A DNA stretch of 64,000 nt from Notospermus geniculatus (GCA_002633025.1 NMRB01001531.1:74555-138554), one strand, 5' to 3'. Shown: positions 11,001 to 26,000, numbered from the stretch's first letter. Numbers and translations are program-made. The notes: generated by a model not told the origin, from the letters alone.

Positions 11001-14000
11001 GACAGGTCATTTCAAAATGACGCTTTTTTTAAAACGATTGACGCTTTTTTTATATTAGACGTGCTAAAGTCTCTTATCTTCGGGTGGCCTCGGTTAGCCG
11101 CGATTGTTGTTGTAATCTTCACAAGTAAACCATTGTAAAACGTTGACATCAACTGCCCCGTGATATCATTCCCACCATTCCCACCATGCTCGGCGAGCAG
11201 TTGTGCGGTTGCGCCACATTCGATCCACTTCCTCTTTTCACCACGGAAGTCACGGTAAAGCGCGAATCACGGTACCGCGTGACGGCCCAGTCTGATTAGC
11301 TCACCTCATGTGAGCTAAAAAGCTGTCTGTTTGCAGGGGGTCCGACATGGGTCTAGTAATTTTGCTTGCTCCTTTATGGGTGGCGTCCACTAGAGCGCCG
11401 ACAAGATTAGGAAGGGTTGCGGAAGCAAATTATGCCATTTCGGCATCCCTTCCGCGTCAGTCGCGAAAAAAAGTGCGCGAACCATCGTTTCCTGGGACAT
11501 TACTACGAATCTCTACAGTCATACCTGGGAGTGTCCCAGGAAGCAATCGTGAAGGGCACGAAATGCTGCTGATCGTAGCAGGACAGCGCGGACACATCTA
11601 GGATCACACCAAGAGAAGTAAAATCATAGACTAGGACAATCGGGTGGATATGCGGACAATATAAGGAAATAATTCAATGTTATAAATTCTGCTCCGACTT
11701 TGGATTTTTCTCATATGTCTGCTAGCCGTCATGGAGTTAGGAAAAACGGCCACACTGAAAAACGTTACACCGGCTATAAACTCCTCCACACCGCAACCTG
11801 TTGACCTTTCCGTGTCTTGTCCGCAAATGTCTTGACGGCTTCGCGCACTCGCTTATTTTGATCTGCATCGGTTCCGCGTTTTCCTGAGACAGTCCGCGTG
11901 GCTTCTGCTTGCCTTCGCGAAGCTGCCCGCACAGCGGAAGCTTTCAGGAGCGTTTGCGGAAGTGTTACAGAAAGGCGGGATGTCCTGACGATGTCCGCAC
12001 GACAATGCAGACAAGTTGCCGAAGGTGTCGGGAAGTTCATTTCCGCGTCGAAATTTTGGTCTCGATCAAAATTTGGATGCGGAAATTTCGCCCTCTCCCG
12101 AACGTGCGGAAATGCCGGGAACTGCTTAGGAATGATAAAGACAGTGAACGGAATCTTTCAAGAATATGCGGAGAGGTTGCGGAATGAATGCGGAATTGCT
12201 CAATTTGTGTTCCGCGTCTTGTCCGCGCCCTAGTGGACGCTAGGTTTTACCGTACAAGACTTCGAAGCAATGTTTGAACCGTACATAGACAAGACCACGC
12301 TCGTTATTTAGATTCTCAATGATGCCCCTGCGACGTGACGTTCACGCTCATCGGCGTTCTGTACTGGCACTGCCATTCGACAGGGCCAGTTTTAAAGCTG
12401 ACGTGACCGACAAAAAGCCCCCGTGCGACGAGCAAGAGAATTGCAAACGTCCAGCGAACACCTCAAACGAACGGTCAGAACATGATAGACCCCACGACGC
12501 CAGGAGGCCGCCACCTTATTTGCCTTCAGGCAACAGAGCTGTCAACATATCCAGAACCTCTTACACTAATCAAAGAAAAAAAAACGTTCGCTGGACGTTT
12601 CCGATTTGTAGTCCACCTCTCTGTACCCACTCGGCCAACGAACCAGCTGACAGGGACATGATATGTATTTGTCATAGACGTCGGCCTTCGACTTACGTAA
12701 TAGCACTACGAAAAAGAGAAAACATGAGAAGTCTTCCAACAAGTTCGGTGGACGAATGGGGAAGACGGTGGAACAGAGATAACAAGGCGCGGGTTCAATT
12801 CCCAGCTGGGTCAAGTTTTTTTCTTTCAAAGAAGTGTTCAGCAGAAGCTCACCAGAGGATGTTGACCCCTCGAAAGCTCGAAGACAAATAAGGTGGCGCC
12901 CTCCTGGTGTCGTGGGGTATATCATGTTCTGAGCGTTCGTTTGAGGTGTTCGCTGGACGTTTGCAATTCTCTTGCTCGTCGTACGGGGGCTTTTTGTCGG
13001 TCACGTCAGCTTTAAGCACACTAACATACAAATAATTTCCTCAAATGTTTCTCGGTGGCGTGCGTGCCAACTGGACATATAGGCCTATAGTATATCAAAA
13101 ACCCATTCCAGCAACGTCAAAATCCCAGTGACACAGCCAATCCGAAAGTATTTTTGCACGATTTCTGAAGAAAAAACGCCTCTTAATTCGTGGCTATATT
13201 TACGCTAAAGGCGCGGGAAATGCAGTCAACTTGTCGAGAATTTAATTTTCTTTCACTTGCCCGTAATTTCAGCTCATTCGGACCAATGATAACGGAGTTA
13301 TGAGCAAAAGAAAGTGGTCATGTCGGGCAGCTGCTAACTCATACCGAGTTAGCTCGGCCTCCGGCGTCAAGAAATGCATTTGGAAGCGAAAATATTTTTC
13401 TCTGCCCTGTCGCGTTGCTGCACTTTCTATATAAACAGGCCTTAGGCTGCGTTCTGAGTCTAAAATGGCCGTTTTCATATTTTCAGTTTATTACATATGA
13501 TTCGGAGCTGTCCGTGGGAAAAAGTCGGCCCTTCGATGTGGAACACTAACGATGCCCTGCAGTTAGTAAGAAATACTTTCATGGGTTTCGTACACGGAAT
13601 ATTTTAGGAGACTTGAAACATTTTGACAATGTTTGCTAATGACTTTTGTATCAATTTAATGTGCTAAATCAAAAAGAAATCTCAATTAAGCTGGGTTTTG
13701 ATTTATCTTTTCTGCTGACTCTTGCCCTTTTTGTTTATACTGTAAAATCACGTTTAAGAGGTCAGATGGGCGGGTGCCAAAATTATTCAGCACGGATTTT
13801 TCATTGCCAGTTAGCCTTGGACCCTGTTTAAGTGGGAGGGGATTAACAGGCTTGAGCCAATCAAGTGAAGGTATCTAGGCCTAGGCCTACACGTATTTGT
13901 AAACATGAATAACACAGGCCAACTGATTAATTTTCAACCCTGTCATCATGACCTATTAAACGTAATTTTTAGAGTATATTTAGTAATCTGTACCATCAAT

Positions 14001-17000
14001 TTATTGTTTTATTTTACATTCTGAGTTCACATTTCATTTTTATTTCAGTTGGTTATCCCTGGTGCTGATGTATTCACATGCATTAGAATCGTAGGTCCAG
14101 TTGGATGTCTTAAAGCCTAAGCTCGGTAAGTCTACTCATATATGAGTCTTTTAATTTTCAGACGACTATCTCCGTACTTGCTTTCAAAGGAATTTCTCCC
14201 CTGCTACACCGGCATTTCATGAGGGTTGAATGATGGGGTGTACAGTTAAAAATACTTGATTAAATTTTTAGAGTCGCACTCTGAGAAAAGTGTCAATATT
14301 TCCAAAAGTTGCGGAGTTGACCCCCCTAGAAATTGACAGAGGTTGATATGGATGTCTAATGGAAAACCCCAAAATTTTAGGTTCATAGTCCTATTTTCTG
14401 GTTGTAGCGCCCCCTGTAAGACAAGAGGTCAGGCCCCAAAATGAGAAAAATTGTGAAAATAAGGCCAAATCGATGAATTATCATGGCTAGCTGGGACATT
14501 GTGCCGAAGTATTATTGATGGTAAATAATCTGTCGACACTTCAGGTTTTTTATAAAAATAAGTACCACCTGGTGGCAATTTGGATAACCTGGTGGAGCCC
14601 TTCTTTGTGTTAGAATAGAAAATGAAGAGTAGCGACAGTTTTGAGAGGAACTAACATTTTTATCCCAGAGAGTACCATTGAAATTTGATATGGAGTTGAT
14701 AGAAGGACGTCCAGTGAATAAACAAAGAAGAGTTCGCCTTGGCATAATGCTGGGTTTCCAAGATATTAACCCCCAAAGAAGCTAATAACTGCCTTTTCAC
14801 CCAACTTGTCAAAAATATTCTGGTTTAATCCAAGATGATATTGGGCAAGCAAATGTGTTTTTCTCTGCTCCTATCCTTGCACTTTATAGCTCACCAAAAA
14901 TCTCTTTGGCACTATGCAGGATTTTAGCGTGGCCAGCTTCTGAATTTCATGGGGTCACCTCTTTGGCCCATTCTGTAGCACTTTTCGGGGTGCCTTAAAA
15001 TTTTAATCCAGACTCCTAAACCAATGGTATTGCGTGAGTGCAGAGCCTTTGTCTCATAGATTCATAATAACCCTGAAGTTCTATGGCACCCCTAATATTC
15101 AACCCGTAATCTGGAGGTGGAAACATTGAAATTCTGCCACCAGAGGGCTCTGTATGCTTCATGTCAATTCTCCCTTAATACAGATTGATGCCAAAGGGAA
15201 ACCTTCGGGAATATCATCAGAATGATCACGGCAGACAATATAGGAAGTTACGCAATTGCACTTTTGTGGATTACAACAATAGGTGGCGCTTCAATAGCAC
15301 ATGTCCATTTCCGCTAGATCCGGTGTAATATTATTAAATGCACCCCGTTACAGAATGCCCTACGGGCATTCTATAGGGCCGAAGGCCGTTATAGAATGCA
15401 CCCCCGGTCATTTGAGGAAGGGGTGCATTTAATAATATNGATTTCTAAATAGGACTCGTTCATAGGCACTGATTGCGGATGCTGGGTGACGTTCGGCAAC
15501 CGAAACTACACCCAGGGTATTGTTTTGCTAAAGATTGAGATCCTGGGTAATCTTTGTATATACCCAGGACGACATTTACCCTTTCAGCCGGGCTGAGGCG
15601 TGTGTACTAATGACTTCTTTCCTTTCAGATTGTTGCTTGGTGGCGTGGGTTCGAGACCCTGTGCGGGCGTTCTATCTAATGCTATTTCATATTCATGTAT
15701 TGAAGGTATAACATTGATATTGACTCGTTATGACAATGATGACGAACTCTAGCATATATTATTATATGTACGAAACTAAGTTTCGCGTTGGAATTGTTGG
15801 GTAAAACTGATATTTTGTCATTGTAAACATTCTGTTTTATTTACATTTTTTGCCGTTCCATCAATATTTTGTCCCATGGGAGTGGGACTACATCTAGATC
15901 TTAAAACGTTTTGCTTTAAGAATGAATTAAACGCCTCAGCCCAACGTAACCGTACCCCAAACCCAACCCTTGCCCCAACCCACAACCCCAAAACTCAACC
16001 CTACCACCAAACGTAACCCTAACCCCTAAAACAACGTAAACGTAACCCCTAAAACAACGTAACCCTAACCCCTAAAACAACGTAACACTAACCCCTAAAA
16101 CAATGAAACTCTAACCCATAAAACAACATAACCCTAACCTCAAAGCAAACGTATTCAACCGCTTGATCGACAAAAATACAACCACGGTAAAATGGCTAAC
16201 CAGTGATAGTCATTCATTTCCATCCGCCGATTCCTCCCATTTGAAAATCACAATCCGACTGCTGCTTGGGCAATCATGTGATCTCATCATGGCAACGACC
16301 ATATAATGTCAGTTGGGACTTCTCGACCTCGTCTTCCATACGGATACTCAATTCCTGCTCAGTTTTCAGCCAGAAATACAACTCCATTAAAGTTGATGCT
16401 GTCCAGTACGCTATCTCAGATCACTTCAACTATCGATACATTGCCAGATTCAGACATTTTGGAAGGCTGTGAGGTGAAATATAATCCGTTTATGGAAGCA
16501 TCCATCTTATGTCACCTGACCTGGTACAGCATTACTCACAATGCACTGTATCACAGAAATAACGGCGTTCTGTGCTAGACGTTTGTGTAGCAGTACTGCG
16601 GAAGGAAACGGCTGGCTGCGCGAGACTAGTATTTCCAAGATTATTAAATCTCGTACTAAAAGTCATTTAGTGGTGGCGGAGGGGGCATTCTATAACAGTG
16701 TTCACAAAACAAGGCTGTAATCGAGTGACCGGGGATGCATTTAAAATCATGTCTTAGTAAAATTAAATGCCCCCCGGGGCATCCTACAACAGATTTTTCC
16801 GTTATAGGATGCCCCACCGGGCACTTTATCGAGGGTGCATCTGATAATATCACACCGGAAAGATGCCAAAGGGAAACCTTTACAAATATCGTTGAGATGA
16901 TTATGACAATGAGTAAAACAATTTTCAGCAGTGGAACAACGCTGGATTGAGTTGCTTTAGCAATAGGTGGCGCTGTATAATAAATACACCATACAGGACA

Positions 17001-20000
17001 AATACAACAAAGAATAAGCTCTACAAATCGCGTGACAATGATTATGACAAATGATCCAACTGTGTTCCACCCTGTATTTGTTCTATTTGCGTTGAATTTA
17101 TATTTTAATGGCGTATTAATCATACAACGCCAAGATCAAAGCAGTTCAATCAAGCCAAGTGCCACGGCAAAACAAAATTTTATGTACTTTCATTGAATGA
17201 GGTACCCGCGGAACTAACGTCACGACGCGGCGCTGCGATCGATGCACCCGAAGTTTCTTTTTTCTAACGTTATTTCCATTTATTTCTAGAGTGAAAATAA
17301 CCCGTTTCTGTTGGTCGCCTGGCAGTAAACTTACATCATCCTGTAGCAGATGAAAATTTCTTAAATCTCCTTGCTTTTTTCCTTAAAATGAGGAGATAGG
17401 TTGGCGATAAAAGCAACGTTTTTGTCTCATTTTCCTGTAGAAAAATGTACAGGTGACTTTTTCATGACGCAACGTCAACACCTAAAATGACGTCAATGAC
17501 GTCGCGACGGGTCAATCGATCACATCGCCACCGCGTAGCAAAGTTTGTCACGCGGGTATCCCATTGCTTTGACCACAGGTAGCGTTGTGTGATTGATTTA
17601 CGTCCAATAAAAAACCTAAATTCAACACAAAGTAGAACAAATATAACATTCTAACATGGTTTATTTGTTGTACTTGTTCTATATTGCAAATTTATCATAC
17701 AGCACCATCTATTGCTGATGCAACTCAATTCAGTGATATTATCTCAGGAGTGCAAGCGCCCAATTAGGGCATTATAGCTACTCATCAAACAATATTTAGA
17801 TGTTATGTCATGGCTATTTCTGTATGCTCCCCGGTATCCTCCCCCGTGAGTTGGTATTCTCCCGAGACCCGAAGGGTCGAGGGAGAATACCAACTCAAGG
17901 GGGAGGATACCGGGGAGCATACAGAAATAGCCATGACATGATATATGTATCCCCAGGGTAATACAGTTTCGCTAGGCCTACAGGGTCGGAGAATGCCCCG
18001 ACCCCGAGCAAGTTCCGAAGAACGTCATGACGTCACGTCACAGCGTCAACGTAGTGTCGGCCTGTACATCCATGCATGCACGCAGCCGCGGACGTCAGGG
18101 ACTGGCTGGCAAAGGGGACTGACATCATGATGATTCCACGGGACGTGTTACTTTTTGCTTCCACAGCAGTCACGCGCGAGGAGGCAGCCAGCAAGAGATG
18201 TAGGCCTAAATGCAAACATCCATATCTATAGAAGAGAAGCGCTGGGCTACGCACTGGTATGCTTTCCTAAACACAGTCACTCACAGGCGAAGCCTGTCTG
18301 GAGTCAACTCCGCCATATTGCTAACCCAACTTACTCACAGTCAGCTTGTCGGCTGGGCCTACAGTGAGATTCTGGCCCTGCCTCGGAATAAAGGCTATAG
18401 TACGCCTAAATGCTGGCCTAGCGTACAGATGCATTTGAATTATTCTAAAACTGGATTAAAAAGCATTTCCTAGACTCCAGTGAGCTCGACCTGAATGCCT
18501 GAGGCTGAGGAACACGGTTGCTATGCATAACAACCTCTGATTGGCTGAAACAGTCAGGGGCCTGTATGACTCCCAGGGTCACGTACAGGCGTGTACGTGA
18601 CCCTCATTCTGACAGCCAATGAAAATTCAGCCATTCCTGTGATATTTCCCTGCTGAATTTGATATGTGGTGGCAATTTTTTGTCGTATGCGGGCGACTTT
18701 TACTATAGACATAGGATACTGGACGATATTAATGATATGTAGGAGGAAACCGACCCCGGAGGAAACCTACGATGTCGAGGAGAGATCGCCCTCTCTACCA
18801 CATAAAGCAACTTGCACGACCGGGGATCGAACCCGCGACCTCAGTGGTGGCAGGCGCCGATGTTTCCACTGCGCCACCCCGACACCCCACTGCGCCACCC
18901 CGACACCCCGTGTGATGTGTCACTGCAGAAAGTATTTTTCTTTATTGTTATAGTCCTTCTTTAAAACGATATTTGTAGAGGTTTCTCTTTGCAGGATTCC
19001 GGATTGAGTTGAAATGAATGAATGAATGAATGAATGAATGAATGAATGATTTATTCAGACCAATTTAAAATGGTACATGAATGTGAAAGTATTTGATACT
19101 AACATAGTGAACATGGTGAACACAACAACGTGCTAAACAGGAACTCATCAGATTCACACAGGTATCGTACCGGGTATCCACATGATACAGAGAAAGTGGA
19201 CTCTCAACAATACATGAAGATCTTTGAAGTAAGGTGTGGGTGAGGGAAAAGCCCAGGGGCTAGAATACTTTGAATTGAATTAACCGTGGAAATATTACTA
19301 CTTGACATTCTTCATTATGAAATGACAAAACCGTGCAATTTTGAAAAGTTTCGTTCTACTATTAGGATTGAGGGCGCTCTCGAACTTGAGAATATTTGGT
19401 CTCTTAGCTAAGTAGTTACCGAGGAAATTTCTCCTTTCGACGTCAAACTTAGGGCAGCAAAGGAGATAGTGGAATTCGTCACCAAAGTCCTGTCTGTCAC
19501 ATAAATTACAAAACCAGTTCTCTCTTGGTAAATTAAGATTTCTACCTCTCACAGCAGGAAGCCAAGTATTACCAGATCTAAACTTGGTAAATGAGATACA
19601 TAATTGCTTAGGAAGGATAGTAAGATATTCCTGTAGTTTGAAATTTGCAAAAGAACGATAAGCCAGACACTTTTCTTTCTCATTAATATCAGAACTCCAG
19701 TGTTGGAGAAATTGGTCTTTTAAGACCCGTTTTACAGTCAATTTAAGCCATTCATTATTAACAGGCGTTTGTTGTAGCCAGAGATATCCAAGACCACATC
19801 CATTTAATGTTGTAATAATCTTATCCATCCAAGGAGAATGAATATAGCCTTTCTCATGGAGTTCTTTGGTAATACAGTAGAGTGTCTTATGCCAAGTATT
19901 CTCGTTAGATCTCAAAATATTATTCCAGTAGCATACCATATGTGTACTGACACTGATTTCAATTGGAAATATCTACCGGTCTCCCCATAAACAATTGAAG

Positions 20001-23000
20001 AGGAAGTGAATTTACTCAGTCTAAGCAAAATCTTGAGGAACCGCAAATGCAGCTTCTTCAACATGAAATGGACGTGTGGTATTGAGGCGCCCCCTTTTGC
20101 TGTAATACAGAAAAGTGCGATTGCACAACTTCCTAAATTGTGTGCCAAGATCATTCTGATGATATTTCTGAAGGTTTCCATTTGGCACGTTTCCGGATTT
20201 AGGGGAAATGGATGTGCGGTAATGAAGCCCCACCTATTGTTGTAATCCACAAAAGTGCCATTGCGTAACTTCCTATATTGTCTGCCGTGATCATCCTTAT
20301 GATATGTCTGAAAGTTTCCCTTTGGCATGAGTCTGTATTTAGCCGGAAATGACTTGGGGCTTACAGAGCCATCTGGTGGCAGAATCTATGTTTTCACCCC
20401 CAGGTTACGGGTTAAATGTTAGGGGTGTCATAGAACTTCAGGGTTATTATGAATCTATAGGACAAAGGCTCTGCACTCACGCAATACCATTGATTTAGGA
20501 GTCTGGATTAAAATTTTAAGGCACGCCGAAAAAAGCTACAGAATGGGCCAAAGTGGTGACCCGAATTCAGAAGCTGGCCACGCTAAAATCCTGCATAGTG
20601 CCAAAGAGCTTTTTGGTGAGCTATAAAGTGCAAGGATAGGAGCAGAGAAAAACACCTTTGCTTGCCCAATATCATCTTGGATTAAACCAGAATATTTTTG
20701 ACAAGTTGGGTGAAAAGGCAGTTATTAGCTTCTTTGGGGGTTAATATCTTGGAAACCCAGCATTATGCCAAGGCGAACTGTTCTTTGTTTATTCACTGGA
20801 CGTCCTTCTATCAACTCCATATCAAATTTCAATAAGAAAATAAAATAAACATTGGCTGAAGTTCTAATGATGTATTCCTTAAACCGGTTTTCTGTCTTTA
20901 CGACATTTTCAAAAGTGAATATACCTTTTGTCAAATAAATGTCCAGTAAAGATTTAATTGAAAATAGGTGATCAACTGTCGAATACCCTGATCGAAAACC
21001 GGCTTGTTCAGGCCCAATGAGTTGAGAGTTCTTTGCAAAAAGGTTCAGCCTGTCATTAAGGATGGAAGTGAAAAGTTTACCTAAGCAACTTAAAATCGTA
21101 ATTCCCCTGTAGTTGTCAGGGTCTTTATTATCACCTTTATTCTTAAAGATGGGTTTTATCACACCAATGGACCATGCAGTTGGAACTATTCCAGAAGTCA
21201 GGACACCATTAAACAACTTTTCATAAAACTTAATCATTAACCCCTTTGAACACTTCAGGTGCTCATTCAAGATGTGATCGACGCCACCTGCTTTTCCTTT
21301 TTTCAGCTTACCTATGGCTTTTTCTATTTCTGAGACAGTAATAGGTTTGTTCAGGGCATCATTAGATAAATCCAGGAAATCAGTAGTCAGGTCAACGCCG
21401 GCTTCATCTTGATTTAAGGGTGCTTGGTTCAATTTAGAAAAGTGTTTAGCGAAGACCTCGACTTTAATGTCATTAGGCAAGGTGGCCTTACATTTAGGGT
21501 TTACAATGTTCCAGTAATCCTTGGGATTTGTGCTTCTCAAATTGCTTAGTTTATTGCAAAGAGTTTTCTTATACTTATGTTGACTTTTGGCCAATTGTCT
21601 CTTGTAGGCTTTGCTACGATTCTTCATCTCAGAAAGATTGGCCTGTGATTTATCTTTCCTATAACGATTATGAGCTGCCTCAAAGTCTTTTTTCTTGTTT
21701 AAGCAATCATCATCAAACCAGCCGTTACCTTTCGGAGAAGTTCTATTAGTCTTCCCAGCTTTTATCACACGCAACATTGAACTATCAGTACAGGCTTTGG
21801 TAAAAATACTTCCAACAGCTTCTGCCATACAATCAACCTCTGACAGATTGACAGGAGTTTGGGGTAATTGATCAAACGTATCAGCAAGAACACTCAAACT
21901 ATTTTCAATGCTCTGCAGAAAGTCAACAGATTTTTCCTCTCTCCAGGACAATATTTGCTTGGGTTCAGCCCTATTCTTAGAGCCAGAAGGTGGGTCTACA
22001 TCAGTCTCGGTAGTTGGCACCAACTCAGCCTTGTCATGCATTCTAATTTTACAAATAACAGGCTTGTGTACATCTGAATACATAGGGTTGAAGTCATCTA
22101 TTACAAAGTTATTTACCGATAAAAGACAAGATAGGTCTGTCAGAAAAAGGTCATCAACCGAGTTCTTACAAGTAACTTCACCAACATTTTTGTCTGCACC
22201 TGCTCTGCCGTTGACAATCAAGAGATCATTGGATTTACATAATTCCAAAAGACGTCGACCAAAATTGTTTACTTCACTCGTTTCTTTAGAGGAGCGTACA
22301 CGAGGAATATGATTGATATCAAGATGGTACAGGTCATCAGCCCCTCCATACCCATCGTTGGATAAAATATCAATGAATTTGTCAGGAGTATCTATGTCAG
22401 GAAGGTTCTGACAATGTGCATTAAAATCACCACAGATCATAACACTGCAATTCCATTTAGTTTTGATGTCAACAAGGTCCTCCTCTAGTGAATCAAAAGA
22501 GTCAAGGTTGGCATATTTGCTACCTTCAGGCGGTATATATACAGATCCAAGAATAATGTCCTTACTATTTTTAAAGAAAGATTTTTTCAATACACAGAAC
22601 AAAGAATCGTCGTTGGAATTTTCTATCCTAGTGACACCTTCGGCTATTCGGTTAGAAATCAAGCATGCTACACCACCCGAAGGGTGGGAGGAGAGTTTCT
22701 CCCTATTCTTGGCAAGAACTTTAAACCCAGGAATTGAGAGTGATTTCAAATCACAGTCATCTAGCTTTGTTTCGGAGACACAAACAATGTCAAACTGAGT
22801 AATATATTCAGAAAATATACGGTTTTTTAGCTTGCTTTTGAGCCCACAAGTGTTAATTGCACATATTGATAAAGTTAACCCCTCTGGGCTGTTCTATTTT
22901 CGAGCTGCTGCCGCATAGTCCATCTTGTTTCCCCCTTCAGGAACACCATCCGATTTAGCTGGTGATTTCACAATCTTTCCGTTTATGAACAGCTTATCTT

Positions 23001-26000
23001 TCGAGAACCATGCTTTTTGCTTGTTTTTCTTTGCTTCTTTATATTGAGCGAAGAAGGGCCTCCTTCTCTCGGACCATTCGGTGGGTATTTGCTCGTTTAC
23101 CCCATAGGGTTTACCCGCAAGTTTGAAGCACTTTGAACGAACTTTCTGTCGGTCGTCAAATTTCTGGAACCTCGCTACCATGGGCCTAGGCTTCGTCCCC
23201 ATTTCACCAAATCTGTGCACATTAGCGAATTGAATATTTTCTGGGTTGAGGCCTAGCTCCTTACTGATGAAACCTTTGACAGTTTCACAGCAGTCCTCGT
23301 GCTCAACTTCAGGAAGACCAGTGAAGACCAAGTTGTATTTCATGCCCCTCCACTGTTGGTCCAGGATTACTTCATGATCGTTCTGGTGCAGCTTCTCCAG
23401 TTTAGCAATCTGCAGCTCGAGCAGGGTGACGTGGGTTTTCAGGGTCTGATTTTCATCCTGCAACACTTTGACAGACTGGTGGCAAAACTCTATAGAGGTC
23501 TTCATATCACGAACATCGCTCTTAAGCTGATCTAATATGTCTAGTTTCTCAAGTTTCTTAAGTATGAAGTCAAGTTTATCTGACTCAGCAGTCTCGCGAG
23601 GAACAGCACTGCAGTCCCCCGCAGCATGCAACACAGGTGGCTGCCCATGTACAATCCCTGCACTGCCACTAGACGATGCACCAGCCGATGCACTGACCGA
23701 TGTACTAGCCGCTGTACCGGCCAAGGGCGTGGTCCCCGGCGCGGACAGTTCAAAACTTTCATCATCTTTCTCACCAGAATCAGATCGTTTGGCTTTGGGA
23801 GCTGGTGTACTGGACAAGAAAGAGCAGTGCTGGATGCATGAATATGAGGCCTTGTACAGTGCTGATTATGACCGCAATACAATATTTTCTCCTTCCCCAC
23901 CCAACAGGATCATCTCTCTGATTCATTGGAGGATTACGTCGGAATTGTTTGCTCGCTTGCCGCCAGATTGGGCAGAGCTGTTCAACAGCTATTAAATCAT
24001 GAAAACTGATTCCCTTAGTTATAACCCAACCGTTGGGGGGTTGTCTTGATTTGTGCCCCTAGTCTGGTATCTAAGATAAATGCTGGAACTTGACATTGAA
24101 CTGTAGTGACCGAGCATATATGCAGTGTGAACCATATTGGCCTGGAGGATGGCTTTTTTTTCTACTTAATTTGTATTTATAAATGCATGTTGTTACCCAG
24201 CTTCCGAGCGGGTACGGTCGTTTGCCATCGATATTCAAAACCATCATATTTAATTAGCTGTTTTTCTTTACAACCGCCCAATTATAACTGTGGGTCACCC
24301 TGTCTTTGAGCGGGTACCTGTGTTTTGGTTCATCAACAGTTACATTCACGCTCTTGGTTGTCTGTTTCCTTACTGTAGCAATTTCAGGCAATTCGTCAAG
24401 TTCTAACCTCACCAAAGGTTGCGGCCACCAGTACGATAATCGTCTAATCACACCTAATTAACAAATTGTTGAACAGTTATACAATTCTAGCACTTTTGGA
24501 CTTTCACTGTATTTGAACTTTTGGTTGCCCACATTAGCATTTCATTCCTTCCTAACACATCACATCAAAAAATTATCTTATCAACTACTCTGCGGGAGGT
24601 GGTGTTGTTACCGGTAATACACAACCTAATTCATAATTTTTACACCTCGTTCCAGTTATCAGCACCTTGATGTCTTAGATACATCTCATTATATGCACTG
24701 ATCCGAGGTTCACAACCAGTGGAGTGAACGGTCGTGATCTCAACTACCCACTGAAGATTTGCCAAGGTACGTCATACATTTTTGCACCTTCATACATTTA
24801 GTAATAACACAACTAGAAACAAACGGGTTACCAACTTTGGCGCATGCACATAAATTACAAACGGTACCCCAACTCGCAAAGGTCCTTATGGACCATGAAG
24901 CGATTATTATGATTATGATTATGATGATCGTATTTTAGAATGCTCCTCAACGTAAAGGAGTTCCTCAAGGCTATTGTTGGCTATTTTGTAATCGGGTAAC
25001 TCTTATCATTGTGAACTGTCACAATATCAGTGAAATCAACATGTCCCAATAAATATGAAACCACTGCGTGAATCCGCTTACAAATGTCCAATGGATAATG
25101 ATTATTACCGTGTCCACCTGTGCATGTCGGTCATCCGTCAACGCTCCGTGGACCGCTTCATATTTCTTGATTACGCACCATCTTTTTCAGTTGCGTGTTG
25201 TGTGATATTTGTTTTTGCTTTGCGTTATCAATGGGCGGGGTATATACTTTACTTTCGTCTGTCCTTGGAGGAATTATACTGACAATAGTGAGGTTTCGCA
25301 AGCGCCCGGTTAGGTCCTACGACGACGTTTATCTATTGTGTGGGTGTACCCAAACAATAGATAAACGTTGTCGTATGGCCTAACCGGGCGCTTGCGAAAC
25401 CTCGCTATTATAATTCCTCCTATGGGCCGATTTTATAAACGATGGCTAAGATAACCATCGGGTTCATTAACCATTAGTTGACAAACTGTTTGTTAAGCGA
25501 AGTGAATTTTTCGATTTTATGAATCGTTGATAGCCAAACATTCTAAAAATAAAAATGTTTACTTTGATTAATTAGCGGTTTTCAGAACAGCCGATGGTTA
25601 AACCGAGGTTTATCTTAGCTATCGTTTAAAAAATCGACCCTTTGTCTGTCTAAGGTCCCTTCCCGATATTCATGCCAGTCGTTAGGCCTACCCTCCCGGA
25701 GGATAGGTCGATTCCATTCAACAAAATTAACACTTTCGCTACCGGATTAATTTGAAAAGTGTACATTGTTCATCATGAATTGCGCGTGTGTTGACAAAAA
25801 GGCGCCTAGCCCCGCCAAGTGGCGCCAAGCCACTCATTCTGGAGGCAACGAAATGGGCCACGACCTCATATAGGTTTGCTTGTTCCAAAATGTCTGTGGG
25901 AGGAACAGGCCAGAGCCAAAGATGCAAGTTGTCGACGAAATAGTCATTCCGCCTACGTTTTCGTAAGGTTGCCAATCTTTAAACGTCTATATCTCGATAA

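Larger units (their letters stand above)
19010..23900 (-). mobile_element. Non-LTR retrotransposon (LINE), internally damaged
   Basis: Minus orientation: ORF1 (22894-23817), ORF2 endonuclease and first part of the reverse transcriptase (to about 20936), a break filled with other repeats (about 20030-20935), then the ORF2 C-terminal part (about 19298-20030). The 3-prime end carries a (CATT)n tail at 19014-19050. Such microsatellite tails and an AP-type endonuclease fit CR1/L2-like or Jockey-like LINEs; I do not assign a clade. The catalytic core of the reverse transcriptase is absent, so this copy cannot move on its own. Confidence 0.9.

Noticed and set aside
11774-12233. Overlapping 88-111 codon frames on both strands
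   Set aside because: They come from GCGGAA-rich sequence, which lacks stops on several frames; no start context, motif or splice partner.
12319-12891. 190-codon plus-strand frame
   Set aside because: It runs across the left arm and the tRNA-like centre of the foldback at 12391-13015, has no domain pattern, and is an accident of the palindrome.
23537-23995. 152-codon plus-strand frame ending NSY
   Set aside because: It is antisense to LINE ORF1 for most of its length; the antisense of a Ser/Ala-rich coding region often stays open.
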